Below, piece after piece: positions 34,895 to 46,373 of a DNA stretch of 64,000 nucleotides; within the stretch, counting starts at the first letter, position 1; every line of letters starts with the position of its first letter. The position numbers and the translations under genes were made by a program. The notes under the pieces were generated by a model, which did no database searches, had not been told where the DNA came from, and saw nothing but the letters and a program-made list of their open reading frames with translations. Location of the stretch: positions 1,411,501 through 1,475,500 of the forward strand of contig NZ_CP126107.1 in the NCBI RefSeq assembly GCF_030123365.1. The letters are read 5' to 3'. The stretch comes from Neobacillus sp. SuZ13 (GTDB taxonomy: Bacteria; Bacillota; Bacilli; Bacillales; Cytobacillaceae).

Positions 34895-35860
34895 ATGCTG
34901 AAATATGCATTTCGAAGAATATTGGGAATGATTCCAATGTTACTCCTTACCTCCATTGTAGTATTTACATTGGCAAAATTAATGCCGGGCGATTCGCTAA
35001 GTGGAGAAATAGATCCTAGAAATACAAATCCAGAGTATATCGCAGAAATGCGTGAGAAATTGGGTTATAATGACCCACTTCCTCAGCAGTATTTCCGTTG
35101 GATTAGTGGATTCGTTGAGGGGGATTTTGGAAAATCAACACGTTTCAAAATAGAGGTATCTGAGGTTATTGGTGAGCGTCTCCCTAATACAATACTTTTA
35201 GGTTTTTCATCAATTTTAATAACCTATATTCTCGCATTTATAATGGGTTCCTATGCAGGACGAAAGCCATATACCTTAACAGATAATCTAATTGGAGGAT
35301 TAAACTACATAGGGTTGGCCATTCCATCCTTTATTGCTGGGGTATTCGCCATCTTCTTCTTTTCTTTTACGCTGGGCTGGTTCCCATCAAATGGTTCAGT
35401 CGATATTAGTGTTACCGATGGAACCATTGAATGGTGGTTAAGCCGATTACATCATGTCTTTTTGCCTGCAGTCGTACTTGGATTATTAAGTACAGCTAGT
35501 TATACCCAATTTTTACGTAACGATATTATAGAAAATAGCCGTAAGGACTATGTCCGCACAGCACGTGCAAAAGGGACGCCGGAACGAAAGATTTATAATG
35601 TTCATATTTTAAGAAACTCAATTATTCCACTTATAACCTTTTTAGGATTTGATATTGTCGCCATAATTAGTGGTGCGATTATTACTGAGACAATTTTTAC
35701 CTATCCAGGTTTGGGACAACTATTCCTACAATCAGTTGGGACGAGGGATTATCCAGTATTATTGACGTTGACTATGTTATTCTCCTTCTTAACACTGATC
35801 GGCAATTTAATAGCTGATGTCTTATATGGTGTTGTAGATCCGAGAATTAGGCTAGATTAA
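34895..35860 (+). CDS. appB: Oligopeptide ABC transporter permease AppB
   Basis: About 321 residues with six membrane helices and the permease EAA loop RTARAKGTPERKIY near residue 222. The N-terminus (MLKYAFRRILGMIPML) is typical of OppB/DppB. ATG at 34895 lies 7 bases after AAGGAG; the ATG at 34889 is too close. A short non-coding gap of 129 bases separates it from appA. Confidence 0.92.
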   Translation: MLKYAFRRILGMIPMLLLTSIVVFTLAKLMPGDSLSGEIDPRNTNPEYIAEMREKLGYNDPLPQQYFRWISGFVEGDFGKSTRFKIEVSEVIGERLPNTILLGFSSILITYILAFIMGSYAGRKPYTLTDNLIGGLNYIGLAIPSFIAGVFAIFFFSFTLGWFPSNGSVDISVTDGTIEWWLSRLHHVFLPAVVLGLLSTASYTQFLRNDIIENSRKDYVRTARAKGTPERKIYNVHILRNSIIPLITFLGFDIVAIISGAIITETIFTYPGLGQLFLQSVGTRDYPVLLTLTMLFSFLTLIGNLIADVLYGVVDPRIRLD

Positions 35861-35872
35861 GGGGGAGAAAAA

Positions 35873-36784
35873 ATGCAAATAGCAACGCAAAATGAGAAAA
35901 AGATTTTAGTTACACCCCCGAAAAAAAGTTTATCTCCTTTTGCAATAGCACGAAAGAAATTTGTGAAAAATAAATTGGCAATGATTAGTCTTTTCTTTTT
36001 ACTGATAGTTACTATTGTTTCTATCCTCGCACCCTATATCACTACGGCAGATATTACGAGAATCAACATTGGGCAAATGTCGTTAGAGCCAAGCAGTGAA
36101 CATTGGCTGGGAACAGATAAATCCGGACGGGATGTATTTACAAGATTACTCTATGGCGGGCGTATATCGTTGTTAGTAGGAATCAGTTGTACATTATTTG
36201 TTATTTTACTGGGAACATTAATTGGCTCAATCTCAGGGTATTTCGGCGGAACCGTTGATAGCTTATTAATGAGATTTACTGATTTTATCTTAAACTTTCC
36301 ATTCCTTGTATTTGTCATTGTTTTAAATGCCATTCTTTTTGGAAAAGTTAACGGATTATGGGTCTTAATTGGGACAATTAGCTTGCTAAGCTGGGGGGGG
36401 ATTGCCCGAATTGTCCGTAGTAAGATCCTCGCTGAAAAAGAAAATGAATACATTACAGCGGCCATTTCTATTGGCTGCTCACCAGCAAAAGTTATTGTGA
36501 AGCATCTGCTTCCAAACATTTTATCTACCATAATTGTTCAAGCGACGATTACATTTGCAACGATGATCGTTGCTGAAACAGGTCTAAGTTTTCTTGGCTT
36601 TGGGGTTCCGCAAGAAATTCCAAGTTGGGGAAATATGTTGAATTCAGCAAATGAGCCGGATGTTCTCCAATTCAAACTTTGGATTTGGGTCCCGCCAGCA
36701 TTAATCATCACAATAACCATCTTATCAATTAACTTCATCGGTGAAGGTCTAAAGGATGCTTTTAATCCAAAATCTAAACGTTAA
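35873..36784 (+). CDS. appC: Oligopeptide ABC transporter permease AppC
   Basis: 303 residues. OppC/DppC type with an N-terminal cytoplasmic segment (FAIARKKFVKNKLAMIS), LGTDKSGRDVFTR near 81 and the EAA loop AAISIGCSPAKVI near 197. Twelve bases after appB, with AAGGGGGAG as ribosome site. Last gene of the operon; no strong terminator follows. Confidence 0.92.
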   Translation: MQIATQNEKKILVTPPKKSLSPFAIARKKFVKNKLAMISLFFLLIVTIVSILAPYITTADITRINIGQMSLEPSSEHWLGTDKSGRDVFTRLLYGGRISLLVGISCTLFVILLGTLIGSISGYFGGTVDSLLMRFTDFILNFPFLVFVIVLNAILFGKVNGLWVLIGTISLLSWGGIARIVRSKILAEKENEYITAAISIGCSPAKVIVKHLLPNILSTIIVQATITFATMIVAETGLSFLGFGVPQEIPSWGNMLNSANEPDVLQFKLWIWVPPALIITITILSINFIGEGLKDAFNPKSKR

Positions 36785-36943
36785 AGATCTGCCATAAACT
36801 GGTGGATTTTTTTTGCGTGTTAACGGTCATTGTTTATTGAAGTTCATAAATGTAATTGGAGCAAAATATATATAAAGGAATAATTTAACTAAGGTCTGCC
36901 CATACTGATTTACAAACAGTTTCTTGAAGTGAGGGGTTGTACA

Positions 36944-37690
36944 ATGTTGTATCTTCATGATGTATGGGTAAATTGGTTTGAAGGGGAAGAAAACGGTTAT
37001 AATGTATGCCACTTCCATGAATGGCGTAAGGATGATGGAGTAGAGTTATTAGACCAGGTGCCATTGATGAAAGTGGAACCGATTTTGTTTAATTACATTG
37101 AAAATGATTTGTCAGAATTACCTCAACAGCTCTTAGATGATATCTTTCAGAAAGCCTATTTGAGGAAGAATCATGAAAGAGTGCAACTTGACTATTGCTT
37201 TGTAGTCACAGATGGAACTGGAATATTAGCCATTGATACCATTGGCTATAATATTCCGATCCGTAAAAGCCGGTTAATTCCAAGACAAGAGCAGTTAGTT
37301 TACGAGATGATAAGTCAACATGAGGCTAATAAATACCACTTTTATGAGCAGCCAAAGTTAAAGGACTATCACATTCTCTCACCTGAACCGGAATTGATGA
37401 GAGGGTTAACAAGAAAAGAACGTCAATTAAAACAACTATTATTTATGGCACTTGACCAATTACTCTCTTCGAGTAATGAAGCAGAAGTAAGGTATTGGTA
37501 CACTGAATGGTGTCCGGAGAATTATTCAACAATTCAAGCTTTAAATTTTGAAGCTGCATGGGAACAGTTATTTGAGGAAACAAAGTATGGATGGTCGAAA
37601 AGGCATGAAACATTTTGTGAAAATCTAATAAAAGGGCAGCCGTTTTTTGAAAAACTTTGGGAAATGGAACATGGTCCGAAAGTAAATTAA
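36944..37690 (+). CDS. yjbA: UPF0736/DUF3603 protein YjbA
   Basis: 248 residues, as B. subtilis YjbA. No signal or membrane segment. Starts [19 protein letters not shown]. Trp/Tyr-rich C-terminal half ([14 protein letters not shown]). Function unknown, broadly conserved in Bacillus. ATG behind GAGGGG is preferred to a GTG 15 bases upstream that overlaps it. A strong terminator follows. Confidence 0.9.
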   Translation: MLYLHDVWVNWFEGEENGYNVCHFHEWRKDDGVELLDQVPLMKVEPILFNYIENDLSELPQQLLDDIFQKAYLRKNHERVQLDYCFVVTDGTGILAIDTIGYNIPIRKSRLIPRQEQLVYEMISQHEANKYHFYEQPKLKDYHILSPEPELMRGLTRKERQLKQLLFMALDQLLSSSNEAEVRYWYTEWCPENYSTIQALNFEAAWEQLFEETKYGWSKRHETFCENLIKGQPFFEKLWEMEHGPKVN

Positions 37691-37743
37691 AAGCCTGACC
37701 CAAAAGATATACACAACATATCTTTTGGGCTCAGGCTTTTTTT
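37691..37743 (+). terminator. yjbA terminator
   Basis: AAGCCTGA plus CCAAAAGATAT pair with ATATCTTTTGG plus TCAGGCTT, followed by seven T; a long, strong hairpin. Confidence 0.92.
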
Positions 37744-37785
37744 AATTAATAAGAAAGGATAAGTTTCTGAACTTAGACTACTGTC

Positions 37786-37905
37786 TAGCTCCAGCGCCTA
37801 GGGGCTCGGGGTCATAAGCCAATCTGTCATGAAGGTCAAAAAACAACCTTCACGCCTGCTCGTCTTATGCCTGTCGCCCCTGAACAGGGCGCTTGCGCTT
37901 TTCTT
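37786..37905. repeat. Extragenic repeat family A, copy 2
   Basis: About 120 bp that starts TAGCTCCAGCGCCTAGGGGC and ends GGGCGCTTGCGCTTTTCTT, matching 11542-11659. It lies immediately after the trpS stop codon and, read on the minus strand, forms a long hairpin, so it may serve as the 3' end of trpS mRNA. Confidence 0.87.
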
Positions 37906-37909
37906 ATTG

Positions 37910-39200
<1,291 letters not shown>

Positions 39201-39263
39201 GCCTTTTAAGCAACTATACAATTGTACTTATTATAATGAAACGAATAATTATTTTCAAGTCAG

Positions 39264-39620
39264 TTAAAAATAATATATGACAAGGGCAATAAGCATAAAC
39301 AGCGCATTAATAAGTCCGTAAAAAACTAAGGGTTTTTGGTTGAATGTAACAAGTTCTGATAAAGGAGGTATTTCATCAAAGCGTCTTTTATTCTGGCCTC
39401 TTTGAAACGCATAACTAAAGGATCTTGAAATGACGTCATAGAATCCTGAATGAATAGTAAAAACAAGCAAAGAGGTAAGCAGGAGTCCTGCTGAGAAATA
39501 AAAAGATATATTGATATAGCTTAACAAAGAAACTTTGTGATAATTAAGGAACGAAATTAAAATAATCACTAGTTGTGTGAATACTAAAATTAAGAGTCTT
39601 TTCTTAAGTTGATAATTCAC
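39264..39620 (-). CDS. DUF3899-like small membrane protein
   Basis: 118 residues with three membrane helices (about 9-25, 34-57 and 98-117) and a basic cytoplasmic loop RGQNKRRFDEIP near 77. It looks like Bacillaceae DUF3899. Function unknown. ATG after TTGGAGGTTATTTAG. Stands alone between trpS leader and oppA, in the opposite direction to oppA. Confidence 0.72.
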   Translation of the reverse strand: MNYQLKKRLLILVFTQLVIILISFLNYHKVSLLSYINISFYFSAGLLLTSLLVFTIHSGFYDVISRSFSYAFQRGQNKRRFDEIPPLSELVTFNQKPLVFYGLINALFMLIALVIYYF

Positions 39621-39841
39621 TAAATAACCTCCAAAAGATTGATTTAATAGGGGTTCACTTAAGTATATTATATTAAAAATCTGTATAAGTCTAAATTATA
39701 ACACAGGGAAATGTAATGATAACGTAAAGATTGTTTCTATAATGTAAATAAAGTTCAAAAAAATAATGTACAATTTGTAGAAAATATGTATAATAGAGAA
39801 TGTAGTAATTTTTCAGAATAATAGAAAAGGGAGGTCTACTA

Positions 39842-41536
39842 GTGAAGAAATCAAAACTTTCACTACTATTAGTACTATCACTAGTTCTTAGCATGTTCCT
39901 TGCAGCATGTTCGGGCGGAAACAAGAATGAAGGTACGTCCAAAAATGAAGGCGAAAACAAAGCCGGCACTGAAGAAACTCAATTGGCAGATGAGCAAGTT
40001 CTAAATGTTCTTGAGTCTGCAGAAATTCCTTCAATGGACAGCGTAATGTCTCAAGACGTATTGAGCTTCACAATGTTAAATGCTACAAATGAAGGACTAT
40101 ATCGTTTAGATCCAGACCAAAAAGTTATTCCTGGAGTTGCTGAAGCAGCACCAACATATAATGATGATAAATCTGTTATTACAATTAAATTAAAACAAGA
40201 TACAAAATGGTCAAATGGTGACCCTGTAACTGCGCATGACTTTGTTTTTGCATGGCAACGTGCAATTGATCCGAAAGTTGCTGCTCCATACGGTGCATAC
40301 TTCATGGAAGGCAAAATCAAAAATGCATCTGAAATTGTTGCTGGTAAAGCAAAACTTGATGATTTAGGGATTAAAGCTCTAGATGATTATACTTTGGAAA
40401 TTAGCTTAGTAAGACCACTTCCATACATCGAATCTTACTTAACTTTCCCATTGTTCTTCCCGCAAAACAAAAAGTTTGTTGAAGCGGAAGGCGATAACTA
40501 TGCGAAAGATGCAACACACCTACTTTACAATGGTCCGTTTAAAATGACTAAATGGGATGGTCCTACTGGTACTGAGTGGGTATTAGAAAAGAATGCTGAT
40601 TATGTAAATGCAAAGGACGTTACTTTAGAGAAAATTAACTTTAACGTTTCTAAAGATCCACAAGCATCTGCAAACGCATATACTGCTGGTGAAGCTGATA
40701 TCACACCAAAACTTGCACAAGCTGCAATCCTTTCACAATTTGAAGGACAAAAAGATTTACTTCGCTATCAAGAACCATCAATCTGGTGGTTAAAAATGAA
40801 CGAAAAGAACCCAGCATTAAAGAATGTTAATATCCGTAAAGCAATTGCTTTAACTGTTGACAAAAAAGCTTTAACAGAGGATGTATTAGCAAACGGATCA
40901 ATCCCTGCTGATTTCCTTGTACCAAAAGGTTTCTCATTCTTAGACAATAAAGATTTCCGTGATACTGCAGGAACTTACTTAAGCACTAACAAAGAAGAAG
41001 CTAAAAAGCTTTGGGAACAAGGTCTTAAAGAAACAGGACTTAAAGAAGTTAAGTTTACTTATGTAGGTCAAGATACTGAAACTTCAAAAGTAACTGATGC
41101 ATTCGTTAAAGATCAGTTAGAGAAAAACTTACCAGGATTAAAAATTACAATCGAAGCAGTTCCTTTCAAAATTCGTATTGCTCGTGAAGATGCTGAAGAT
41201 TATGATTTATTAATGGGTGGTTGGGGACCTGACTACGCTGACCCAATGACATATATGGATTTATGGGTTACTAACGGCGGTCAAAACCACATGAGCTATA
41301 GCAATCCTGAATTTGATAAGTTAATCAAATCAGCTAGTGAAGAACTTGTAGCTAAGCCACAAGATCGTTGGAAAGCTCTTCAAGATGCAGAAAAAATCTT
41401 GTTAGAAGATGATGCGGCAATCGCACCACTTTACCAACGTTCCGTGAACCTACTAATCAATCCTAAGGTTCAAGGTTTTGCTCACCATGCATTTGGTCCT
41501 GACTATAGTTACCAGTGGATTAAAATCACAAAATAG
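39842..41536 (+). CDS. oppA: Oligopeptide-binding lipoprotein OppA
   Basis: 564 residues, family-5 solute-binding protein. GTG start seven bases after GGGAGG. Lipobox LAAC (Cys near 23), then a Gly/Asn/Glu linker with a repeated KNEG. Motif WSNGDPVTAHDFVFAWQRA near residue 122 is the OppA signature. It captures peptides, including signalling peptides such as those used for competence and sporulation in B. subtilis. A hairpin terminator separates it from oppB, which should give more OppA than permease. Confidence 0.94.
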   Translation: MKKSKLSLLLVLSLVLSMFLAACSGGNKNEGTSKNEGENKAGTEETQLADEQVLNVLESAEIPSMDSVMSQDVLSFTMLNATNEGLYRLDPDQKVIPGVAEAAPTYNDDKSVITIKLKQDTKWSNGDPVTAHDFVFAWQRAIDPKVAAPYGAYFMEGKIKNASEIVAGKAKLDDLGIKALDDYTLEISLVRPLPYIESYLTFPLFFPQNKKFVEAEGDNYAKDATHLLYNGPFKMTKWDGPTGTEWVLEKNADYVNAKDVTLEKINFNVSKDPQASANAYTAGEADITPKLAQAAILSQFEGQKDLLRYQEPSIWWLKMNEKNPALKNVNIRKAIALTVDKKALTEDVLANGSIPADFLVPKGFSFLDNKDFRDTAGTYLSTNKEEAKKLWEQGLKETGLKEVKFTYVGQDTETSKVTDAFVKDQLEKNLPGLKITIEAVPFKIRIAREDAEDYDLLMGGWGPDYADPMTYMDLWVTNGGQNHMSYSNPEFDKLIKSASEELVAKPQDRWKALQDAEKILLEDDAAIAPLYQRSVNLLINPKVQGFAHHAFGPDYSYQWIKITK

Positions 41537-41555
41537 TAACTATAACTAATCAAAT

Positions 41556-41594
41556 AAAAAGAGAGTATATTTACAAATATACTCTCTTTTTACC
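41556..41594 (+). terminator. Internal terminator between oppA and oppB
   Basis: AAAGAGAGTATATTT pairs with AAATATACTCTCTTTTT around a minimal loop (ACA-type), giving a strong intrinsic terminator inside the operon. Confidence 0.85.
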
Positions 41595-41649
41595 TGTGTG
41601 AGAATTGTCGTAAGATGTCGAAAATTCAAATTAATTAGGAGGTGTAGGC

Positions 41650-42582
41650 ATGGTCAAATATATACTAAAACGTGTTGGCTATATGATTATTACACTTTTT
41701 ATCGTAACATCGCTTACCTTTTTCCTCATGAAGCTAATTCCAGGTAGTCCCTTTAATAACTTCGAAAAGCTTTCTGAAGTTCAGCGGAATATTTTACTGG
41801 ATAAATATGGTTTGAACGACCCCCTGCCTGTTCAATATTTTAACTATATGATGAGCTTGGTAAAAGGAGATTTAGGAGTTTCCTTCCAATTTGATAATAC
41901 CCCTGTAACAGAACTTATTGCTAATCGCCTGGGACCTTCTGCACAATTAGGTTTTCAAGCTATGGTTGTAGGTTCCATTTTAGGTATCTTATTAGGTGTA
42001 GTCGCTGCATTAAAGCAAAACACTTGGATAGATTACGGTTCTACTTTTATCGCAGTAGTTGGTAAATCTATCCCATCATTTATTTTTGCTGGATTAATGC
42101 AATATTATATTTCGGTAAAATTAGGCTGGCTTCCAGTAATGTTATGGAAAGGTCCAGAATATACGATCCTTCCTACAATTGCACTAGCGATGTTCCCAAT
42201 CTCGATTGCAGCGCGTTTTATGCGTACTGAAATGGTTGAAGTATTAGGGTCTGATTATATTACTTTGGCGAGAGCTAAAGGTGCGAGCCGCTGGCAGATT
42301 AGCTTTAAGCATGCTTTAAGAAATGCCTTAATACCTGTTGTAACTGTCTTAGGGCCTTTAGCAGTTAGCTTAATGACTGGGTCCCTTGTTATTGAGCAAA
42401 TATTTGGGATCCCAGGAATTGGTGAGCAGTTCGTTAAATCAATTAATATGAATGATTACCCAGTTATTATGGGTACTAACATTTTATTTGCGGTCCTATT
42501 TATCGTAGTAATCTTAATTGTTGATATTCTTTATGGAATCATCGACCCACGTATTCGTGTATCGGGGGGGAAAACTAAATGA
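41650..42582 (+). CDS. oppB: Oligopeptide ABC transporter permease OppB
   Basis: 310 residues, six membrane helices, EAA loop LARAKGASRWQIS near residue 208, C-terminus DPRIRVSGG. Ribosome site TAGGAGGTGTAGGC. Overlaps oppC by 4 bases. Confidence 0.94.
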   Translation: MVKYILKRVGYMIITLFIVTSLTFFLMKLIPGSPFNNFEKLSEVQRNILLDKYGLNDPLPVQYFNYMMSLVKGDLGVSFQFDNTPVTELIANRLGPSAQLGFQAMVVGSILGILLGVVAALKQNTWIDYGSTFIAVVGKSIPSFIFAGLMQYYISVKLGWLPVMLWKGPEYTILPTIALAMFPISIAARFMRTEMVEVLGSDYITLARAKGASRWQISFKHALRNALIPVVTVLGPLAVSLMTGSLVIEQIFGIPGIGEQFVKSINMNDYPVIMGTNILFAVLFIVVILIVDILYGIIDPRIRVSGGKTK

Positions 42583-43607
42583 GCAACAAAGACATAACAA
42601 TTTCAAAGGATATGTTTGCTCCTGTCCATATTGATCCATCAAAAAGTGAAAAAATTGCCAAACCAAGTTTAAATTTCTGGCAGGATTCATGGCTAAGAGT
42701 CAGGAAAAATAAAGGTGCTGTAGTCAGCATGATCATCCTTGTTATTATGATTATCATGGCCTTTGTTGGTCCAATGATTACGCCATATGACTACGATACG
42801 CAAAACACTAAACATAATAATTTGCCACCGCGAATTCAAGGTTTAGAAGATGTTCACTGGCTTCCTTTTGATGGAACATTGTCAAGAAGAGATGGTACAG
42901 TTTATAACGCATATGAAGTTCGTAAAGTGGATGCCTATTATTGGTTTGGTACTGATAATTTAGGCCGAGACCAATTTGCACGTGTTTGGAAAGGTACACA
43001 AGTATCATTATTTATCGCTTTTATGGCTGCGTTAATCGATATGGCTATTGGAGTTGCATATGGAGCTGTCTCCGGTTATTTAGGTGGACGAGTAGATAGT
43101 GTAATGCAGAGGATTATCGAGGTTATAGTGGGTATTCCGAACCTGATTGTTGTTGTTTTGATGATTCTCGTGTTAAAACCAGGTATTATCCCAATTATTA
43201 TCGCCTTAACCATTACGGGATGGACAAGTATGGCTCGTGTGGTACGTGCGCAAGTATTAAAATTTAAAGGTCAAGAATTTGTTCTTGCGGCTAAAACTTT
43301 AGGTGCTTCAAATTCGTCTATTATTTTTAAACACATGATTCCAAATATGTTTGGAGTAATTATTATTAATACGATGTTTTCTATCCCGAATGCCATTTTC
43401 TTTGAAGCATTTTTAAGCTTTATCGGGTTAGGATTACAGGAACCTCATGCATCTCTTGGAACATTAGTAAATGCAGGATTTAAATCGATGATTGCTTTCC
43501 CTTATCAAATGATTATTCCTTCCATTATGATTGCGTTAATCATGGTTTGCTTCAACCTTGTTGCAGACGGATTACGTGATGCATTGGATCCAAAAATGCG
43601 TGATTAG
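42579..43607 (+). CDS. oppC: Oligopeptide ABC transporter permease OppC
   Basis: 342 residues, longer than AppC owing to the extracellular insert after the first helix (residues 75-115, PPRIQGLEDVHWLPFDGTLS). WFGTDNLGRDQFAR near 124 and EAA loop AAKTLGASNSSI near 238. Begins at the ATGA overlap with oppB, behind GGGGGG. Confidence 0.94.
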   Translation: MSNKDITISKDMFAPVHIDPSKSEKIAKPSLNFWQDSWLRVRKNKGAVVSMIILVIMIIMAFVGPMITPYDYDTQNTKHNNLPPRIQGLEDVHWLPFDGTLSRRDGTVYNAYEVRKVDAYYWFGTDNLGRDQFARVWKGTQVSLFIAFMAALIDMAIGVAYGAVSGYLGGRVDSVMQRIIEVIVGIPNLIVVVLMILVLKPGIIPIIIALTITGWTSMARVVRAQVLKFKGQEFVLAAKTLGASNSSIIFKHMIPNMFGVIIINTMFSIPNAIFFEAFLSFIGLGLQEPHASLGTLVNAGFKSMIAFPYQMIIPSIMIALIMVCFNLVADGLRDALDPKMRD

Positions 43608-43624
43608 AAGGCAGGTGGATGTAA

Positions 43625-44719
43625 ATGGAGAAAATTTTAGAAGTAAAAGACTTAAATATATCGTTTCATACGTTTTCAGGTGAAGTTAAAGCTATCCGTG
43701 GCGTAAGTTTTGATTTATATAATGGAGAAACCTTAGCCATAGTAGGTGAGTCTGGTTCAGGTAAATCTGTAACCACCAAATCAATCATGCGTTTACTTCC
43801 TGAGCATAATTCAGAAATAAAAGGCGGACAGATTCTATTTGATGGCAAGGATTTAACAAAATTAAAAGATAAAGACATGCAAAAAATCCGTGGAAAAGAT
43901 ATATCAATGATTTTCCAGGATCCGATGACGTCTTTAAATCCAACCATGAAAATTGGCAACCAGATTATGGAACCGCTTATTAAACACCAAAACATGAGCA
44001 AACACGCAGCAAAGGAAAGAGCCATTGAATTATTAAAGCTAGTTGGTATTCCAAAGGCGGAGTTACGTGTGGATCAATATCCGCATCAGTTCTCTGGTGG
44101 TATGAGACAAAGGGTTGTTATCGCTATTGCGTTGGCATGTAACCCGAAAGTACTCATTGCTGATGAACCGACCACTGCACTTGACGTAACCATTCAAGCG
44201 CAAATTCTTGAATTAATGAAAGATTTGCAAAAGAAAATTGATACATCAATTATTTTTATTACGCATGATCTGGGTGTGGTTGCAAATGTAGCCGATCGCG
44301 TTGCTGTTATGTACGGAGGAAAAATAGTTGAAATTGGGACTGCAGATGAGATTTTCTATAATCCAAAACATCCTTATACATGGGGACTAATTAGTTCGAT
44401 GCCTGATATGGATACCCAAGATGATGAACTTTTCTCTATTCCGGGAACACCACCAGATTTATTAGATCCACCAAAAGGGGATGCGTTTGCACCACGTAAT
44501 CCATTTGTTATGAAGATAGATTTAGAGCAAGAACCACCATTCTTCAAAGTGTCTGATACGCATTATGCTGCAACATGGCTGCTTCATCCGGATGCGCCAA
44601 AAGTCGAACCGCCAGCTGCTGTTCTAAGACGGCAAAATCAATTTTCTGGTAATGCAGATTTAGTCAAAGTTGGAAAAACTGATCATGCACCATTCCCTGA
44701 AAATAAGGAGGGGAAATAA
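43625..44719 (+). CDS. oppD: Oligopeptide ABC transporter ATP-binding protein OppD
   Basis: 364 residues. Walker A GESGSGKSV near residue 42, ABC signature FSGGMRQR near 159, Walker B LIADEPTTALD near 177. The C-terminal extension differs from AppD: it has PPDLLDPPKGDAFAPRNPF near 280 and lacks the Cys pair of the usual CRFxxRC motif. One base before oppF. Confidence 0.94.
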   Translation: MEKILEVKDLNISFHTFSGEVKAIRGVSFDLYNGETLAIVGESGSGKSVTTKSIMRLLPEHNSEIKGGQILFDGKDLTKLKDKDMQKIRGKDISMIFQDPMTSLNPTMKIGNQIMEPLIKHQNMSKHAAKERAIELLKLVGIPKAELRVDQYPHQFSGGMRQRVVIAIALACNPKVLIADEPTTALDVTIQAQILELMKDLQKKIDTSIIFITHDLGVVANVADRVAVMYGGKIVEIGTADEIFYNPKHPYTWGLISSMPDMDTQDDELFSIPGTPPDLLDPPKGDAFAPRNPFVMKIDLEQEPPFFKVSDTHYAATWLLHPDAPKVEPPAAVLRRQNQFSGNADLVKVGKTDHAPFPENKEGK

Positions 44720-45658
44720 ATGGCTGAAAAAGAAAAATTACTTGAGATCAAAAATCTCAAGCAATATTTTAATGAAGGTAAAACAAATGAAGTAAAAGCT
44801 GTTGATAATGTATCCTTTGATATTTATAAAGGTGAAGTAATGGGCCTTGTGGGTGAGTCTGGCTGTGGTAAATCCACAACAGGACGTACAATTATTCGTT
44901 TGTATGATGCTACTGGCGGAGAAGTTTTATACGACGGAGTAAATGTTCATGGGAAAAAATCAAAAAAGCAATTAAAAGATTTCAACCGAAAAATGCAAAT
45001 GATCTTTCAAGACCCTTATGCATCTTTAAATCCTAGATTAAAAATAGCAGATGTTATTGCCGAGGGAATTGATATTCATGGTTTAGCAAAGTCTAGGGAA
45101 GACCGAATGGAGCAGGTTTATGAGCTCCTGGAAACCGTTGGCTTGAATAGAGAGCATGCAAACCGTTATCCACATGAATTTAGTGGCGGTCAGCGTCAAC
45201 GGATTGGAATTGCACGTGCCCTTGCTGTCCAACCTGAATTTATTATTGCTGATGAACCGATTTCCGCATTGGATGTTTCTATCCAAGCTCAGGTAGTTAA
45301 CTTAATGAGAAAACTGCAAAAAGAGAAAAGCTTGACTTATCTGTTTATTGCTCATGATCTTTCCATGGTTAAATACATTAGTGATCGGATCGGTGTTATG
45401 TATTTTGGTAAAATGGTGGAGCTTGCACCTGCGGATGAACTCTATAAAAACCCACTACATCCGTATACACAATCACTTTTATCAGCAATTCCATCTCCAG
45501 ATCCAATCAGTGAACGGACTCGTAAACGGAAGTCTTATGACCCGGCAAGTCATAACTACGAGCCGAATGATCCAGTCGAATTTAGAGAAGTTACACCAGG
45601 TCACTTTGTACTATGCTCTGAGAAAGAATTCAAACAATACCAAGTACAATCTAGATAA
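44720..45658 (+). CDS. oppF: Oligopeptide ABC transporter ATP-binding protein OppF
   Basis: 312 residues. Walker A GESGCGKST near residue 50, signature FSGGQRQR near 154, Walker B IIADEPISALD near 172. Ends with PGHFVLCSEKEF. ATG directly after the oppD stop, with AAGGAGGGG as ribosome site inside oppD. Last gene of the opp operon. Confidence 0.94.
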   Translation: MAEKEKLLEIKNLKQYFNEGKTNEVKAVDNVSFDIYKGEVMGLVGESGCGKSTTGRTIIRLYDATGGEVLYDGVNVHGKKSKKQLKDFNRKMQMIFQDPYASLNPRLKIADVIAEGIDIHGLAKSREDRMEQVYELLETVGLNREHANRYPHEFSGGQRQRIGIARALAVQPEFIIADEPISALDVSIQAQVVNLMRKLQKEKSLTYLFIAHDLSMVKYISDRIGVMYFGKMVELAPADELYKNPLHPYTQSLLSAIPSPDPISERTRKRKSYDPASHNYEPNDPVEFREVTPGHFVLCSEKEFKQYQVQSR

Positions 45659-45695
45659 TCAAAAAAAACGATCTCGCTTTTGAGATCGTTTTTTC
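45659..45695. terminator. opp operon terminator
   Basis: AAAAAACGATCTC pairs with GAGATCGTTTTTT around GCTTTT. Confidence 0.92.
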
Positions 45696-45723
45696 ACCTA
45701 TTAACGGCAATATTTAAGTATTC

Positions 45724-45909
45724 TTATTTCCGATTTCCCCCAACAGTTTTCCATCCAGTCTGGTATTTGGCACTTTCATCAACAAATTCACTCCGATTTT
45801 TACCACCGAATACCTTTTCACCAAAACTGTTCGTAATCACACCCATTAAGGCCGTAATTCCTATAATTAATAAAGCAACAATCGTTAAATCCAATATGTA
45901 TGAGCCCAT
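45724..45909 (-). CDS. Small membrane protein of unknown function
   Basis: 61 residues, starting MGSYILDLTIVALLIIG, with one membrane helix (about 4-24) and a charged, Gly-rich C-terminal half (GEKVFGGKNRSEFVDESAKY). ATG behind GGAGGGGTTATTACC; an in-frame ATG 48 bases upstream is rejected. I do not recognise a family. It is convergent with oppF. Confidence 0.65.
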   Translation of the reverse strand: MGSYILDLTIVALLIIGITALMGVITNSFGEKVFGGKNRSEFVDESAKYQTGWKTVGGNRK

Positions 45910-46236
45910 GGTAATAACCCCTCCATTAATAAGCTGCTTAGAATATTTGTGATGCAAATTTAAATATCTCCTACTTTATTGTAAAAGAACTTACCGTTGA
46001 TTTAAAGAGGAAATTAAATTACATCGATAAGTTTTCAAAAACTAAATGAATGCGTTTTCATTTCGGATTTATAATTGAGAATACATTGATGGTTTATTTT
46101 TCTTAGAAATAGGGTAACTCAATATTATAAGTAATTTATCTCATGAAGACCCTCGCATTATCAATCATTGTTGACGAACATTATAACAGATGAATAATTA
46201 TGAGTGCAAAAATACAGATAAAATAATTAAAAAACA

Positions 46237-46262
46237 TGAAACTTTTAGAAGAATTATTCGTC
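46237..46262 (+). promoter_or_regulatory. ECF sigma factor (SigM/SigW/SigX type) promoter upstream of spx
   Basis: TGAAAC (46237-46242), a 16-base spacer and CGTC (46259-46262) fit the Bacillus cell-envelope-stress ECF promoters. B. subtilis spx is also read from SigM and SigW promoters. Confidence 0.75.
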
Positions 46263-46373
46263 TAATATAGTGTAAACGAAATTTTTGAATGTTTTGCTCT
46301 TACAATATTTTTTGGAAAAAAGGATACCCTTTTAAGAAACAGTGGTGTATAATCAATGATATAAATTACTTAT

